Assembly (NCBI GenBank): GCA_040882255.1
Contig: JBBEBP010000016.1
Location: 1-64,000, forward strand
Reading direction: 5' to 3'
Length of the DNA: 64,000 nt
DNA from: PWQG01 sp040882255
GTDB taxonomy: Bacteria; Pseudomonadota; Gammaproteobacteria; Pseudomonadales; Pseudohongiellaceae
Shown here: piece by piece, positions 42,842-51,619 of the stretch
Layout of the letters: every line of letters begins with the position of its first letter
Numbering within the stretch: position 1 is the stretch's first letter
Notes under the pieces: model-generated
What the model was told of the DNA's origin: nothing
The model's input: the letters and a program-made list of their open reading frames with translations, nothing else
Database searches by the model: none
Position numbers and translations under genes: made by a program

Positions 42842-43942
42842 ATGACCCAATATACGATCGCATTGCTGGACGGTGACGGTATCGGCCCCGAGATCATGGC
42901 CGAGGCCGTCAAGGTCCTGAACGTCATTGCCGACCGCAACCCCGTCGAATTCAACCTGCAGCACACGCCATTCGGCGCCAGTGCCTACTTTGATCACGGC
43001 CATCCGTTCCCCGAGCAGACGCAGCAGGTCTGTGACCAGGCCGATGCCATCCTCAAAGGCCCGATCGGCCTGAGTCACGAGGAGTCGCAGAAAATCCCCG
43101 TGGACATGCAGCCGGAGCGGGCCGCGTTGCTGCCGCTGCGCCGGCGCTATAACACCTACGCCAACTTCCGTCCGGTATTCCTGCCACCGGGTCTGGCCCA
43201 CTTCTCCCCGCTGAAGAAGGAGATCATCGGCGACGGCATCGACATCATGATGATCCGAGAGCTGGTGGGTGGCCTGTACTTCGGCAAGAAGGAAACCGGC
43301 GTCAACGACCAGGGCAAACGCTATGTCAGCGAGTCGCTGGAGTACGACGAGGACCAGATCCGCCGCATCGCGAAAGTGGCGTTCGACACGTCCATGCGCC
43401 GCAAAAAGGTGCTGCACAACATCCACAAGAGCAATGTGCTGAAGTCCAGCGTACTGTGGAACGAGGTGCTCGAGGAAGTGGGCCAGGATTACCCCGAGGT
43501 GAAGGTCGAGCACATTTTGGTCGACGCCGCAGCCACCTACCTATGCCTCAACCCGGGCCGCTTCGATGTCATGGTCATGGAGAACATGTTCGGCGACATC
43601 CTCAGCGACCAGGGTGGCGGCATCCTCGGCTCCCTGGGTCTGATGCCCTCGGCCTGCATTGGCGACGAGAAAGCGTACTACGAGCCCTCCCACGGCTCGG
43701 CGCCGGACATCGCCGGGCAGAACATCGCCAACCCCTACTCGATGATCGGGTCAGTGGCGATGATGCTGGAGATGAGCTTCGACATGCAGGACGAGGCGAA
43801 GAATGTCTGGCATGCGATGCAGAGTGTATTCGCCAACGGCTATTCGACGCCGGATCTGTCGCGGCCCGGTAGCGGGGTCGAGTTGATCAAGACGGATGCG
43901 TTTGGCGATCTCGTCGTCAAAGAACTGTTGAAGAAAGGCTAG
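42842..43942 (+). CDS. leuB: 3-isopropylmalate dehydrogenase (isocitrate/isopropylmalate family)
   Basis: A 366-residue decarboxylating dehydrogenase. The N-terminus is IALLDGDGIGPEIMAEAVKV. Substrate motifs MMIRELVGGLYFG and LLPLRRRYNTYANFRPVFLP, and the metal-site run VMVMENMFGDILSDQGGG, are those of LeuB. EPSHGSAPDIAGQNIANP forms the NAD site. The sequence is not the common leuCDB-type enterobacterial version, and leuC/leuD are not adjacent. Because a citramalate synthase lies close by, it may also oxidise methylmalate for isoleucine synthesis; this is inference. Confidence 0.9.
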   Translation: MTQYTIALLDGDGIGPEIMAEAVKVLNVIADRNPVEFNLQHTPFGASAYFDHGHPFPEQTQQVCDQADAILKGPIGLSHEESQKIPVDMQPERAALLPLRRRYNTYANFRPVFLPPGLAHFSPLKKEIIGDGIDIMMIRELVGGLYFGKKETGVNDQGKRYVSESLEYDEDQIRRIAKVAFDTSMRRKKVLHNIHKSNVLKSSVLWNEVLEEVGQDYPEVKVEHILVDAAATYLCLNPGRFDVMVMENMFGDILSDQGGGILGSLGLMPSACIGDEKAYYEPSHGSAPDIAGQNIANPYSMIGSVAMMLEMSFDMQDEAKNVWHAMQSVFANGYSTPDLSRPGSGVELIKTDAFGDLVVKELLKKG

Positions 43943-43948
43943 GGGGAT

Positions 43949-44078
43949 CACCCTCCATGCCGGACCGGGCGGGCGGTTGCCTCCGTCAGGAGACGCCCGT
44001 GAATGGGGGCTCGGCGCCCGCCATCCATGGCGGTCGACGCTCCTGACGGAGGCATCCGCCCGCCCGGTCCTGACTGTA
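43949..44078. repeat. variable-stem hairpin element A
   Basis: It begins seven bases after the leuB stop. The header is CACCCTCCATGCCGGA. A 31-base arm (43962-43992) pairs with 44040-44070 with one mismatch. The core between them carries GGGCTCGGCG and CGCCATCCATGGCGG. The trailer is CCTGACTG. Confidence 0.85.
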
Positions 44079-44121
44079 GTGGTTAGCGCCAGGTCTGCCC
44101 CACTCCTTCAGGGAAGGGCAG

Positions 44122-44367
44122 TCAGCGGATGGTGTTGAGGTCTTTCAGCAGGTCGAAGCGGGCATCGGTGACGATGGTTTCGACCGCTTGCAGGCGTTCG
44201 CGCAGCAGTGCCACCTCCTGCTTCAGCTCCACTGTGACCCTGTCGTCTGCGGCCAGCCGCGCATTGACCTCCGAACGGTAACGGAAGTACTGCTTGATCA
44301 ACACGATCAACACCACCGGCGATGCCACCGCCAGCATCACGAAGAACAGCTCCAACGTATCGGCCAT
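44122..44367 (-). CDS. small membrane/coiled-coil protein (PspB-like layout)
   Basis: An 81-residue protein with one N-terminal membrane helix (LELFFVMLAVASPVVLIVLI) and a cytoplasmic coiled coil (VTVELKQEVALLRERLQAVE) ending DARFDLLKDLNTIR. The layout, and the LRERLQAVE stretch in particular, recall PspB of the phage-shock system. No pspA or pspC is nearby, so I keep the name open. GGAGGG just before ATG 44367 fixes the start. Confidence 0.75.
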   Translation of the reverse strand: MADTLELFFVMLAVASPVVLIVLIKQYFRYRSEVNARLAADDRVTVELKQEVALLRERLQAVETIVTDARFDLLKDLNTIR

Positions 44368-44698
44368 GATTCCCTCCGTTTTCTCTCCAGGATCACACTC
44401 GTCAATCAGCTGACTATACCCTCTTTTACTGGAATCACCCAATGCTGCCAGGAGGTGGCGCGAGCCGAGCTGCTGGCCGGATGGGACGGGGCTCAGGATC
44501 AATCAGGCCATGTTTTGGCCGGCCCGGAAAATCGGATAGACACGGACAGAACGATCGGCGGTCCCTCGCCGATCGCCTGGGAGTCCGATTTTTCGGGCCG
44601 GACAATGGCCGATCCTGAGCCCCGTCCCATCCGGCCAGCAGTTCGGTTCGCGTCACCTCCGGAATGGAGGGTACGAACCCTGGTCCATAAGAAGGGAG
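44368..44698. other. 331-base gene-free region downstream of cimA
   Basis: Besides hairpin element B, it holds the upstream region of the small membrane protein (44368-44450), in which I see no good promoter. No coding frame is convincing. Confidence 0.6.
44451..44674. repeat. variable-stem hairpin element B with three nested stems
   Basis: Arms 44451-44500 and 44611-44660 are complementary over 50 bases with three mismatches. Inside, 44519-44536 pairs with 44584-44601 (one mismatch), and CGATCGGCG (44552-44560) pairs perfectly with 44567-44575. On the minus strand it starts with the header ACCCTCCATTCCGG shared with elements C and D, but it lacks their core. It lies between the cimA stop and the small membrane protein gene. 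Confidence 0.85.
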
Positions 44699-46240
44699 TC
44701 ACCCGGCCCGCGAGTGCATCACCATATTGATCATCCGCAACGTCGCCTTCACCGCCGCCAACACCTGATTGGCATGCACCCCCCGCGTCTTGAGCTCGCG
44801 CTCCTCCAGCTCCCAGGTGATGATGCACTCGGTCAGCGCATTGGTGTTGCCGCCACGCGGAATATGGATTTCGAAATCCAGCAATGGAAGCATCTCGAAG
44901 TCACGCCTGGCCAGAATACAACCGATGGCGTCGATGAACGCGGCAAAACCGCCGTTGCCCGAACCTGATGCATGGTATTGTTCACCGTCGATGGCGACCC
45001 GGATACTCGCGGTACTGTCCACGTCCAGTCCACTGCTGATGTAACAGTTGAGCAGCTCCACATGACGGTACTCCCGGCGCTCCAGTACGTCGGCAATGAT
45101 GAAGGGCAGATCGTCCGCAGTGATCACAGCCTTGGAGTCACCCAGCTTGACCACTTCCTGCAGCACTTTCTGCTGATCTTCCCCGGACAGCTCCAGGCCC
45201 AGTTCTTCCAGATTGTGCGTCAGGGATGCCTTGCCACTCATCTTGCCCAGTGCATAGCTGCGCCGGCGTGCAAAGCGCTCGGGGCGCAGCTCGGTAATAT
45301 AGAGGCCACCTTTCTGGTCGCCGTCGGCGTGGATACCCGCCGTCTGGGTGAAGACATCCTCGCCGACCACCGGGGCATTACCCGCCAGCCACTTGCCGGA
45401 AAAATTTTCCACCATCCGGCTGAGCATGGTGATGCGCGTCTCATCCAGGGATAGCTGCATGCCCATCTTGTCTTTCAGAACCACCGCCACCTCGGCCAGA
45501 GAGGCGTTACCGGCCCGCTCGCCCAGACAGTTCACCGTGCAATGGATGGTGTCGATGCCGGCCCGTACCGCCGCCATGACGTTGGCCGTCGCCAGGCCGT
45601 AATCATTATGCGGGTGGAAATCGAACACCCGGTCCGGGAACCGGGCGGTCATATCGGTCAGAGCCACGTGTACCTCTTCCGGGGTCATCACGCCCAGGGT
45701 ATCCGGCAACATGTAGTGTCCGATACCGGAATCGGCCAGTTTCTCGACCAGCGCATAGACATACCCGGGACTGTCCGCGTAGCCGTTGGACCAGTCCTCC
45801 AGATAGACGTTGACCCGCAAACCGCATTCCTGCGCGTAACGGACCGTGGTGAGGATGTCCTCGACATGGGCGTCCAGCGTCTTGCCCAGCTGCTCGCGGC
45901 AATGCTTCTCGCTGCCCTTGGCCAGCAGATTGATCACGCGGCCACCGGCCTGCCGGACCCAGTCCACGCTGCGGGTATGGTCTACAAAGCCGAGCACCTC
46001 CACGCGATCCGCCACGCCTTCGCTTTCCGCCCAGGCAATGATATCGGCCACCGACTGGCGTTCGCCCTCCGACACCCGTGCGGAGGCCACCTCGATACGG
46101 TCCACCTTCAGGGACTGCAGCAACGCCCGGGCAATATGCAGCTTTTCCTTGCCCGTGAAGGAAACGCCCTGGGTCTGCTCACCATCGCGCAACGTGGTAT
46201 CCAGCAACTGGATGTGGCGGGTATCTGCCTGTGTAGTCAT
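44699..46240 (-). CDS. cimA: citramalate synthase, Leptospira type (or 2-isopropylmalate synthase paralogue)
   Basis: A 513-residue HMGL/LeuA-family enzyme. The barrel starts LLDTTLRDGEQTQGVSFTG, the metal site is in FDFHPHNDYGLATANVMAAV, and a C-terminal LeuA dimer domain is present (about 390-513). It resembles the characterised Leptospira interrogans citramalate synthase along the whole length (VDRIEVASARVSEGE, GRVINLLAKGS, VNVYLEDWSNGY, VVGEDVFTQTAGIHADGD). The hydrophobic pocket residues that favour pyruvate there (Leu, Leu, Tyr) appear conserved in EVLGFVD, VINLL and VYLEDW. It would make citramalate from pyruvate and acetyl-CoA for threonine-independent isoleucine synthesis. A separate leuA at 29-30.7 kb supports a distinct role. 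Confidence 0.82.
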   Translation of the reverse strand: MTTQADTRHIQLLDTTLRDGEQTQGVSFTGKEKLHIARALLQSLKVDRIEVASARVSEGERQSVADIIAWAESEGVADRVEVLGFVDHTRSVDWVRQAGGRVINLLAKGSEKHCREQLGKTLDAHVEDILTTVRYAQECGLRVNVYLEDWSNGYADSPGYVYALVEKLADSGIGHYMLPDTLGVMTPEEVHVALTDMTARFPDRVFDFHPHNDYGLATANVMAAVRAGIDTIHCTVNCLGERAGNASLAEVAVVLKDKMGMQLSLDETRITMLSRMVENFSGKWLAGNAPVVGEDVFTQTAGIHADGDQKGGLYITELRPERFARRRSYALGKMSGKASLTHNLEELGLELSGEDQQKVLQEVVKLGDSKAVITADDLPFIIADVLERREYRHVELLNCYISSGLDVDSTASIRVAIDGEQYHASGSGNGGFAAFIDAIGCILARRDFEMLPLLDFEIHIPRGGNTNALTECIITWELEERELKTRGVHANQVLAAVKATLRMINMVMHSRAG

Positions 46241-46282
46241 CGTCGGTCCATGCTCCGGAGAAGGCGGTCGATTCTATCAGAT

Positions 46283-46420
46283 ATGCTGGAAACGCAGAAA
46301 GCGCCCCGTAAGGAGCCTGAAGCTTCACTGGCCGGAGATGAGCTGGATCTGGAACTCGAGCGGGAGGACCTGTTGCGTGAGCATCTGCGGCCATCCGGGA
46401 ATCCGCCGGAACTGTTCTGA
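46283..46420 (+). CDS. possible 45-residue acidic protein
   Basis: ATG 46283 opens a short frame rich in Glu and Leu (LAGDELDLELEREDLLREHL), predicted to be a single amphipathic helix. It lies between divergent cimA and the RDD gene. There is no clear ribosome site, and it overlaps the likely cimA promoter. No family is recognised; it could be a chance frame. Confidence 0.3.
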   Translation: MLETQKAPRKEPEASLAGDELDLELEREDLLREHLRPSGNPPELF

Positions 46421-46443
46421 CCATCGTACGAATCCGGTATACT
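46415..46443 (+). promoter_or_regulatory. promoter of the RDD gene
   Basis: TTCTGA, a 17-base spacer and TATACT, 34 bases before ATG 46478. Confidence 0.55.
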
Positions 46444-46477
46444 CGCCGGCTCTGTTCATCGTTCCGTGGTCACCCGC

Positions 46478-46990
46478 ATGAATTCGCGCCCCGAAACCGG
46501 AAAAACCCTGCTCTCTGCGGAGGAAATCGCCGACCTTCCCAGAGCCGGTCTGTGGCGCCGTATCGCCGCCCTGCTCTATGACATGTTCCTGGTCGCCGCC
46601 ATCTGGATGAGCCTGGGGTTCGTCCTGCAATTGCTGTTCGGGCCCGGCACCAGCGAGCTGGTGGAAGGTGAAGTGCAGACCGACCCCGTGGTCAGCCGGG
46701 TCATGTTATTCATGATGGTGACCAGCGCCGCTGCCTTCTACATCGGCTTCTGGCGCAAGACCGGGCAGACACTGGGCATGATCGCCTGGCGCATTCGGGT
46801 ACTGGGTACGGACAACCGCCCCCTCGACGTAAAAGCGGGACTGTCCCGGTTTTTCCTGGCTTGGCCGGCTTTCTGGCTGCTTGGGCTGGGCTACCTCTGG
46901 ATGTACGTGGATCCGCAGCGAGACGCGGCTCATGAGCGCCTGTCGGGCAGTAAAACGGTGCTGTTGCCCAAGCATGCGCGTCCGTTCTGA
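46478..46990 (+). CDS. RDD family membrane protein
   Basis: A 170-residue membrane protein with three to four helices. The RDD signature is RAGLWRRIAALLYDMFLVAA (Arg and Asp in the first helix), followed by KTGQTLGMIAWRIRVLGTDN and DPQRDAAHERLSGSKTVLL, both typical. RDD proteins are thought to be transporters, and a Halobacillus member is a Na+(Li+, K+)/H+ antiporter, but most are uncharacterised. It is convergent with lptG. The start at ATG 46478 is preferred over GTG 46466. Confidence 0.87.
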   Translation: MNSRPETGKTLLSAEEIADLPRAGLWRRIAALLYDMFLVAAIWMSLGFVLQLLFGPGTSELVEGEVQTDPVVSRVMLFMMVTSAAAFYIGFWRKTGQTLGMIAWRIRVLGTDNRPLDVKAGLSRFFLAWPAFWLLGLGYLWMYVDPQRDAAHERLSGSKTVLLPKHARPF

Positions 46991-46999
46991 AACGCCTCC

Positions 47000-48073
47000 C
47001 TAGACGCGGCGTAGCAGCAGTATACCGGCCCCCGCGCTGACCAGAATCGGCCACAGAACCGCCATTAACGGACTCAGCCCGTACAGGAGGGTGGTGGGAC
47101 CCATCAGTCGCTCAATGATAGTGAAGCCCAGACCGATGAGAATGGCAATGAACACGCGATACCCCATGGTGGCCTCTCGAAGCGGGCCAAAGATGAAAGC
47201 GACGGCCAGCAGCACCAGGCCCGCCGTGGACAGGGGCTGCAGCAGTTTCTTCCAGAACGCCAGGAAATAGCTGCCGCTCTCCAGCCCCTGCGACTCGAAG
47301 AACCGGGCAAACCGGTACAGACCGGAAATGGACTGACGATCGGGGCGGACCAGCAATACGCTGAGCAGTTCCGGCGAAAGATTGACGTCCCATCGACCCT
47401 CGTTTCGCTGCTCCGCTGCCGTGCGGCCTTCCTCGAAGCGGGTGATCCGGACATTAACCAGCCGCCACCAACTGTCACCGCCGGCAGTCTCATACCGGGC
47501 CCGCTCCGCGAAACTGGCGCTCTGCAGTTCGCGCTGATCATTGAACACATAGCGGGTGACCCCGAACAGTTCCTGCCCCCCGGGCGCGATGGCATTGATA
47601 TGGATGTACTCGTTACCGACCTTGCGCCAGTTGCCCTGCGCGGTGGCAATCGCCTCGCCGCCACTCTCGATCAGCGCCCGCTGACTCTGCGCCCGCTGCT
47701 CCAGCTGCGGGGCCACCCACTCGCCCATCACCAGCGAAAGCAGCATGATCAGCAGGGTCGGTTTCATCACCGCCCAGACGATGCGCATCGTGGTCACTCC
47801 GGCCGCCCGCATGACGATCAGTTCGCCATGTGATGCCAGCAGACCCAGGCCGATCAGTGCTCCGCCCAGCGCCGCATACGGGAGCAACTCATAGATGGCG
47901 GTCGGCGTAGTCTGCAGGATATAGAGAATGGCATGCACCGGCCGGAAGTTCTCGTTGGTGTCCGCCAGCTCGTCGGCCAGCGAAAACACCAGGTCCACGG
48001 CGCCCATCAGGCCCAGCACCATCAGCATGGACAACAATACGGTGCGGGCAATATGGCGTTCCAGAATTACCAT
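47000..48073 (-). CDS. lptG: LPS export ABC transporter permease LptG
   Basis: A 357-residue permease with six helices (three at each end) around a periplasmic beta-jellyroll domain (about 130-265). The N-terminus MVILERHIARTVLLSMLMVL and the loop MRAAGVTTMRIVWAV are typical. With LptF and LptB it extracts LPS from the inner membrane and pushes it along the Lpt bridge. It starts two bases after lptF. The lptFG order is conserved. Confidence 0.95.
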   Translation of the reverse strand: MVILERHIARTVLLSMLMVLGLMGAVDLVFSLADELADTNENFRPVHAILYILQTTPTAIYELLPYAALGGALIGLGLLASHGELIVMRAAGVTTMRIVWAVMKPTLLIMLLSLVMGEWVAPQLEQRAQSQRALIESGGEAIATAQGNWRKVGNEYIHINAIAPGGQELFGVTRYVFNDQRELQSASFAERARYETAGGDSWWRLVNVRITRFEEGRTAAEQRNEGRWDVNLSPELLSVLLVRPDRQSISGLYRFARFFESQGLESGSYFLAFWKKLLQPLSTAGLVLLAVAFIFGPLREATMGYRVFIAILIGLGFTIIERLMGPTTLLYGLSPLMAVLWPILVSAGAGILLLRRV

Positions 48074-48074
48074 G

Positions 48075-49190
48075 TCAGGACCTCGCCAGCCCGAAACCCG
48101 GTAACCCGCTCAGCGCCGCCGGCGGCCGCAGCAACATCAGGGCCAACAACAGGAACACCAGATGGACGCCCCACATTCCCGGCCAGGCGGCCATCTCCCC
48201 GGTGGCCACCCGCTCGCGGACCAGTTCCAGCAGAAGGAAATAACCGGCATACAGCAGGGTGGCCGGTACCAGCTTGCTGAACCGCCCCTGACGGGGACCG
48301 ACACGGCTCAGCGGCACTGACATCAGGGCCAGCACCGGTATCATCAGGATCACCGACAACCGCCATTGCAGCTCAGCGCGCTGCGGGGGCTCCGTGGCAC
48401 CCCACAGACGGGTGGTCGGCATGGCCTGCTCTTCGAGGATCGGCGTGAAGCTGACCTGCTCGGGTAGCAGAATGCCCTGCTCCTCGAACTCGGTAATCTG
48501 GAAGTCGGCTTCGCCAGGCAGACCTTCATAATAATAACCGTTCTCCAGCACCATGTACCGTCGCCCGCTTTCTTCATCCAGCTCCGGCCGGGCCGTCTCC
48601 GAAACCATCACCCGCAGGCCCGGTTGCCCGGCACTGCCAGGGGTCTCCCGCAGCGCCACGAAGCTGTTGTTCAGCTGCCGGCCGATATCCGTCTCGGAGA
48701 TGGATTCGGCATAGGTGGTGCGACGGCCCCTGTTGAAGGCCTGGAATTGACCGGGCACGATCAGGTCCAGCTCGGTCAGTTCCTGCTGCATCTGCTGCAG
48801 CCGCCCCGTGCTCTGCAGACCGTACGGGGACAGGTAGAGACTCAGTATCGCCACCAGTGCCGCCACCAGTGCCGAGCAGCTCATCGTCACTCCCAGCAGT
48901 CGGCGCTGACTGTACCCGCAGGCGCTCAACACCGTCATCTCGTTGTCGGCGTACATCCGACCGTAGCTGAGCAACACACCCAGGAAGAACGCCAGGGGAA
49001 TGATGACCAGCAGGAACTCCGGCAGACGGGAAAGCATCAGCAACAACAGAATATCCGTGGTCATCTGCCCGGCGACGGCGTCAGCCAGGTACTGCAGAAA
49101 CCGCGAGGTGAAGGAGACCACCAGCAGTATCAGGGTCACTGCTGTCATCACCTGCAGGATCTGGGTGCTGAGATAGCGGAACAGTATCAA
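48075..49190 (-). CDS. lptF: LPS export ABC transporter permease LptF
   Basis: A 371-residue partner of LptG with the same 3+3 helix layout and a periplasmic jellyroll. ILFRYLSTQILQVMTAVTLI opens the protein, and YGRMYADNEMTVLSACGYSQ is the coupling-helix region. The start appears to be TTG at 49190, six bases after the thioesterase stop and without a clear ribosome site, which points to translational coupling. In most gammaproteobacteria lptF faces pepA directly. Here a thioesterase gene lies upstream of it. Confidence 0.94.
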   Translation of the reverse strand: MILFRYLSTQILQVMTAVTLILLVVSFTSRFLQYLADAVAGQMTTDILLLLMLSRLPEFLLVIIPLAFFLGVLLSYGRMYADNEMTVLSACGYSQRRLLGVTMSCSALVAALVAILSLYLSPYGLQSTGRLQQMQQELTELDLIVPGQFQAFNRGRRTTYAESISETDIGRQLNNSFVALRETPGSAGQPGLRVMVSETARPELDEESGRRYMVLENGYYYEGLPGEADFQITEFEEQGILLPEQVSFTPILEEQAMPTTRLWGATEPPQRAELQWRLSVILMIPVLALMSVPLSRVGPRQGRFSKLVPATLLYAGYFLLLELVRERVATGEMAAWPGMWGVHLVFLLLALMLLRPPAALSGLPGFGLARS

Positions 49191-49196
49191 AGGCTA

Positions 49197-49628
49197 TCAC
49201 TCGGGTTCATCGATCAGCGACTTGAAAGCTGAGGGTACGAGCGCGATCTTGTGCTTGTCGAAATCGAAGAATACCACGCCCATTTTGGCATTACAGACAT
49301 TGCGGTCCAGCGCGGAATTGGTCACCTGGAAGCAGATGTCACAGCCATAACGGTTGAACTTGTCGACACCGACTTCCACCACCAGCACGTCCCTGGCAAA
49401 GGACTCCGAGCGATAATCGATGGCCATGTCCGTCACCACCATGCCCAGACCGAAGATATTCGACTCGGTAAGCCCCAGGCTGGCGAGAAACTGCAACCGT
49501 GCCTCGTGCAGCACGTGCACCATGGCCACGCTGTTGAGGTGACGGGCGTAATCCAGATCGCTGAACCGGACGGGATACTCCATGCGGAACAGGAAGGTCT
49601 CGGGCATGTTCAGCTTTACTCGGGCCAT
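49197..49628 (-). CDS. hotdog-fold thioesterase (4HBT family)
   Basis: A 143-residue protein with the 4-hydroxybenzoyl-CoA thioesterase-type motif YPVRFSDLDYARHLNSVAMV (catalytic Asp in the SDLD position), then FGLGMVVTDMAIDYRSESFARD. Members hydrolyse acyl-CoA or acyl-ACP. It probably heads a thioesterase-lptF-lptG operon, so a link to lipid or LPS acyl metabolism is possible but unproven. Confidence 0.87.
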   Translation of the reverse strand: MARVKLNMPETFLFRMEYPVRFSDLDYARHLNSVAMVHVLHEARLQFLASLGLTESNIFGLGMVVTDMAIDYRSESFARDVLVVEVGVDKFNRYGCDICFQVTNSALDRNVCNAKMGVVFFDFDKHKIALVPSAFKSLIDEPE

Positions 49629-49883
49629 AATCGCTCCCAGATTGCGGGTCGTCAGTTCGTGTCACTCAATGAACCGGAGACGTCTCCGGCAACCAGCCAT
49701 AACGGGTCGCCAATTCTAATCAGACACTGGACAGAAGTATACGTTACTGACAGGAAATCCATCTGCCATACCCGACCCGGTGTGGGACCACAGACCACGC
49801 ACATTGCTTAACACACTGAAAATCTTTACGATTGCGCTTTGTAACGGAGCCTCTCACAACGAAACCCGAACAAGGCGGTCCCC

Positions 49884-51374
49884 ATGACATTGAAATACCA
49901 GCTGCAAAGCACTGATGCATTGAACAAGACCACCGATTGTCTGGTGGTGGGCGTATGGAGCAAAGGCGGCCTGACGGGGACGGCCAGCGCTGTGGAAAGC
50001 AGTGCCGAGAAACTGGTCAGTAAAACGCTGCGCGCCGGCGACATCAAAGGCAAGCCGGGCGAGACACTGATGCTGCACGCCCCGGCCGGTCTCAAGGCAA
50101 AGCGCCTGTTGCTGGTCGGCTGCGGGGAAGCGAAGTCGTTCACGCCGGCGGCCTACATCAAGTCGGTGCGTGCCGCCATGAAAGTCCTTCTCGCCAGCAA
50201 CGCGAAAAATGCCATCGTGACCCTCCCCGAACTGGCCGTGCAGGAACGGGATGCCGAGTGGTCGGTGACCCAGCTGGCGCGCGAATGCAGTGTACAGAGC
50301 TACCGGTATGACCGGACCAAAAGCAGCAAGGCCGACGCTCCGGCGCTGAAAACCCTGTACGTGGCGGCCGGCAGCGCCCGCAAGTCCCTGCAGGACGCCC
50401 TGCGCTTCGGCGCCAGTACGGGTGCCGGCATGAACACGGCACGCGAACTGGGCAATCTTCCGGGCAACATCTGTACGCCCACCTATCTGGCTCAGCAGGC
50501 GAGTCGACTGGGTACTCGCCACAAGACCCTGAAGACGCAGGTCCTGGGCGAGAAGCAGATGCAGAAGCTGGGCATGGGTTCACTGCTGTCGGTGGCCGCC
50601 GGCTCCCGGGAAGAAGCCCGCCTGGTGGTGATCGAATACAAGGGCACCACGAAAAAGGACAGCAAACCGGTAGTGCTGGTCGGCAAGGGCATCACCTTCG
50701 ACACTGGCGGCATCAGCCTGAAAGCGGGCGCGGGCATGGACGAGATGAAGTTCGACATGTGCGGTGCGGCCAGCGTGATCGGCACCATGGAGGCGGTGGC
50801 CGAACTGGAGCTGCCGATCAATGTCGTGGCGGTGATCGCGGCGGCCGAGAACATGCCCAGCGGCACGGCCACCAAACCGGGAGACGTGGTGACCACCATG
50901 GCCGGCAAGACCGTGGAAATTCTCAACACGGATGCGGAGGGTCGCCTGGTACTCTGCGATGCCCTGACCTATGTCGAGCGCTTCAACCCCCGCGTGGTGA
51001 TCGACATGGCCACACTGACCGGCGCCGCCGTGGCCACTTTCGCAGACGTAACCTCGGCCCTGCTCGCCAACGACCAGAAACTGGCTGACGCCCTGCTCGA
51101 AGCCGGGCAACACGCGCAGGATCCGGCCTGGCAACTGCCCCTGTGGGACGAGTACCAACCCCTGCTGGACAGCAACTTCGCGGACATCGCCAACATCGGC
51201 GGGCCCAGAGCCGGTACGATCACGGCGGCGTGTTTCCTGTCCCGTTTCACAGAGAAGTACCCGTGGGCGCATCTGGATATCGCGGGTACGGCCTGGAACA
51301 GCGGGGCCAGTAAAGGGGCGACGGGGCGGCCTGTGCCTCTCTTGCTGGAGTATCTGCGGCGCCAGAAGGCCTGA
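49884..51374 (+). CDS. pepA: leucyl aminopeptidase
   Basis: A 496-residue M17 aminopeptidase that removes N-terminal residues, especially leucine. In Escherichia coli it also acts as a DNA-binding cofactor in XerCD recombination and carAB control. The N-terminal macro-like domain (1-165) is followed by the two-metal catalytic domain with VGKGITFDTGGISLK, KFDMCGAASV and the signature NTDAEGRLVL. It is divergent from the thioesterase-lptFG genes. holC, usually between pepA and valS, is missing. Confidence 0.97.
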   Translation: MTLKYQLQSTDALNKTTDCLVVGVWSKGGLTGTASAVESSAEKLVSKTLRAGDIKGKPGETLMLHAPAGLKAKRLLLVGCGEAKSFTPAAYIKSVRAAMKVLLASNAKNAIVTLPELAVQERDAEWSVTQLARECSVQSYRYDRTKSSKADAPALKTLYVAAGSARKSLQDALRFGASTGAGMNTARELGNLPGNICTPTYLAQQASRLGTRHKTLKTQVLGEKQMQKLGMGSLLSVAAGSREEARLVVIEYKGTTKKDSKPVVLVGKGITFDTGGISLKAGAGMDEMKFDMCGAASVIGTMEAVAELELPINVVAVIAAAENMPSGTATKPGDVVTTMAGKTVEILNTDAEGRLVLCDALTYVERFNPRVVIDMATLTGAAVATFADVTSALLANDQKLADALLEAGQHAQDPAWQLPLWDEYQPLLDSNFADIANIGGPRAGTITAACFLSRFTEKYPWAHLDIAGTAWNSGASKGATGRPVPLLLEYLRRQKA

Positions 51375-51384
51375 TTCCGGGGGG

Positions 51385-51525
51385 CACCCTCCATTCCGGT
51401 CCGGCCGGGCGCGGGTATGCCGTTCAGAACACGCTCGAGTACGTCCTGTATCGCTCCGCGCCGGCCATCCATGGCCGACGAGGGTTCTGCCCGGCATACC
51501 CGCGCCCGGCCGGACCTGACTGCAG
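51385..51525. repeat. variable-stem hairpin element C
   Basis: It begins 11 bases after the pepA stop. The header is CACCCTCCATTCCGG. Arms 51398-51422 and 51492-51516 are perfectly complementary over 25 bases. The core (about 51432-51486) carries GTACGTCCTGTATCGCTCC and GGCCATCCATGGCC. The trailer is CCTGACTG. Confidence 0.88.
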
Positions 51526-51619
51526 CGACAAGGTCCCGCTCAGTGCTTGTAGCCAGGATTCCGCGAATCACTTGAGGTTTCCTCGAGTGCCGTTGAGACC
51601 GCCCCGGGAATAGCCCCCA

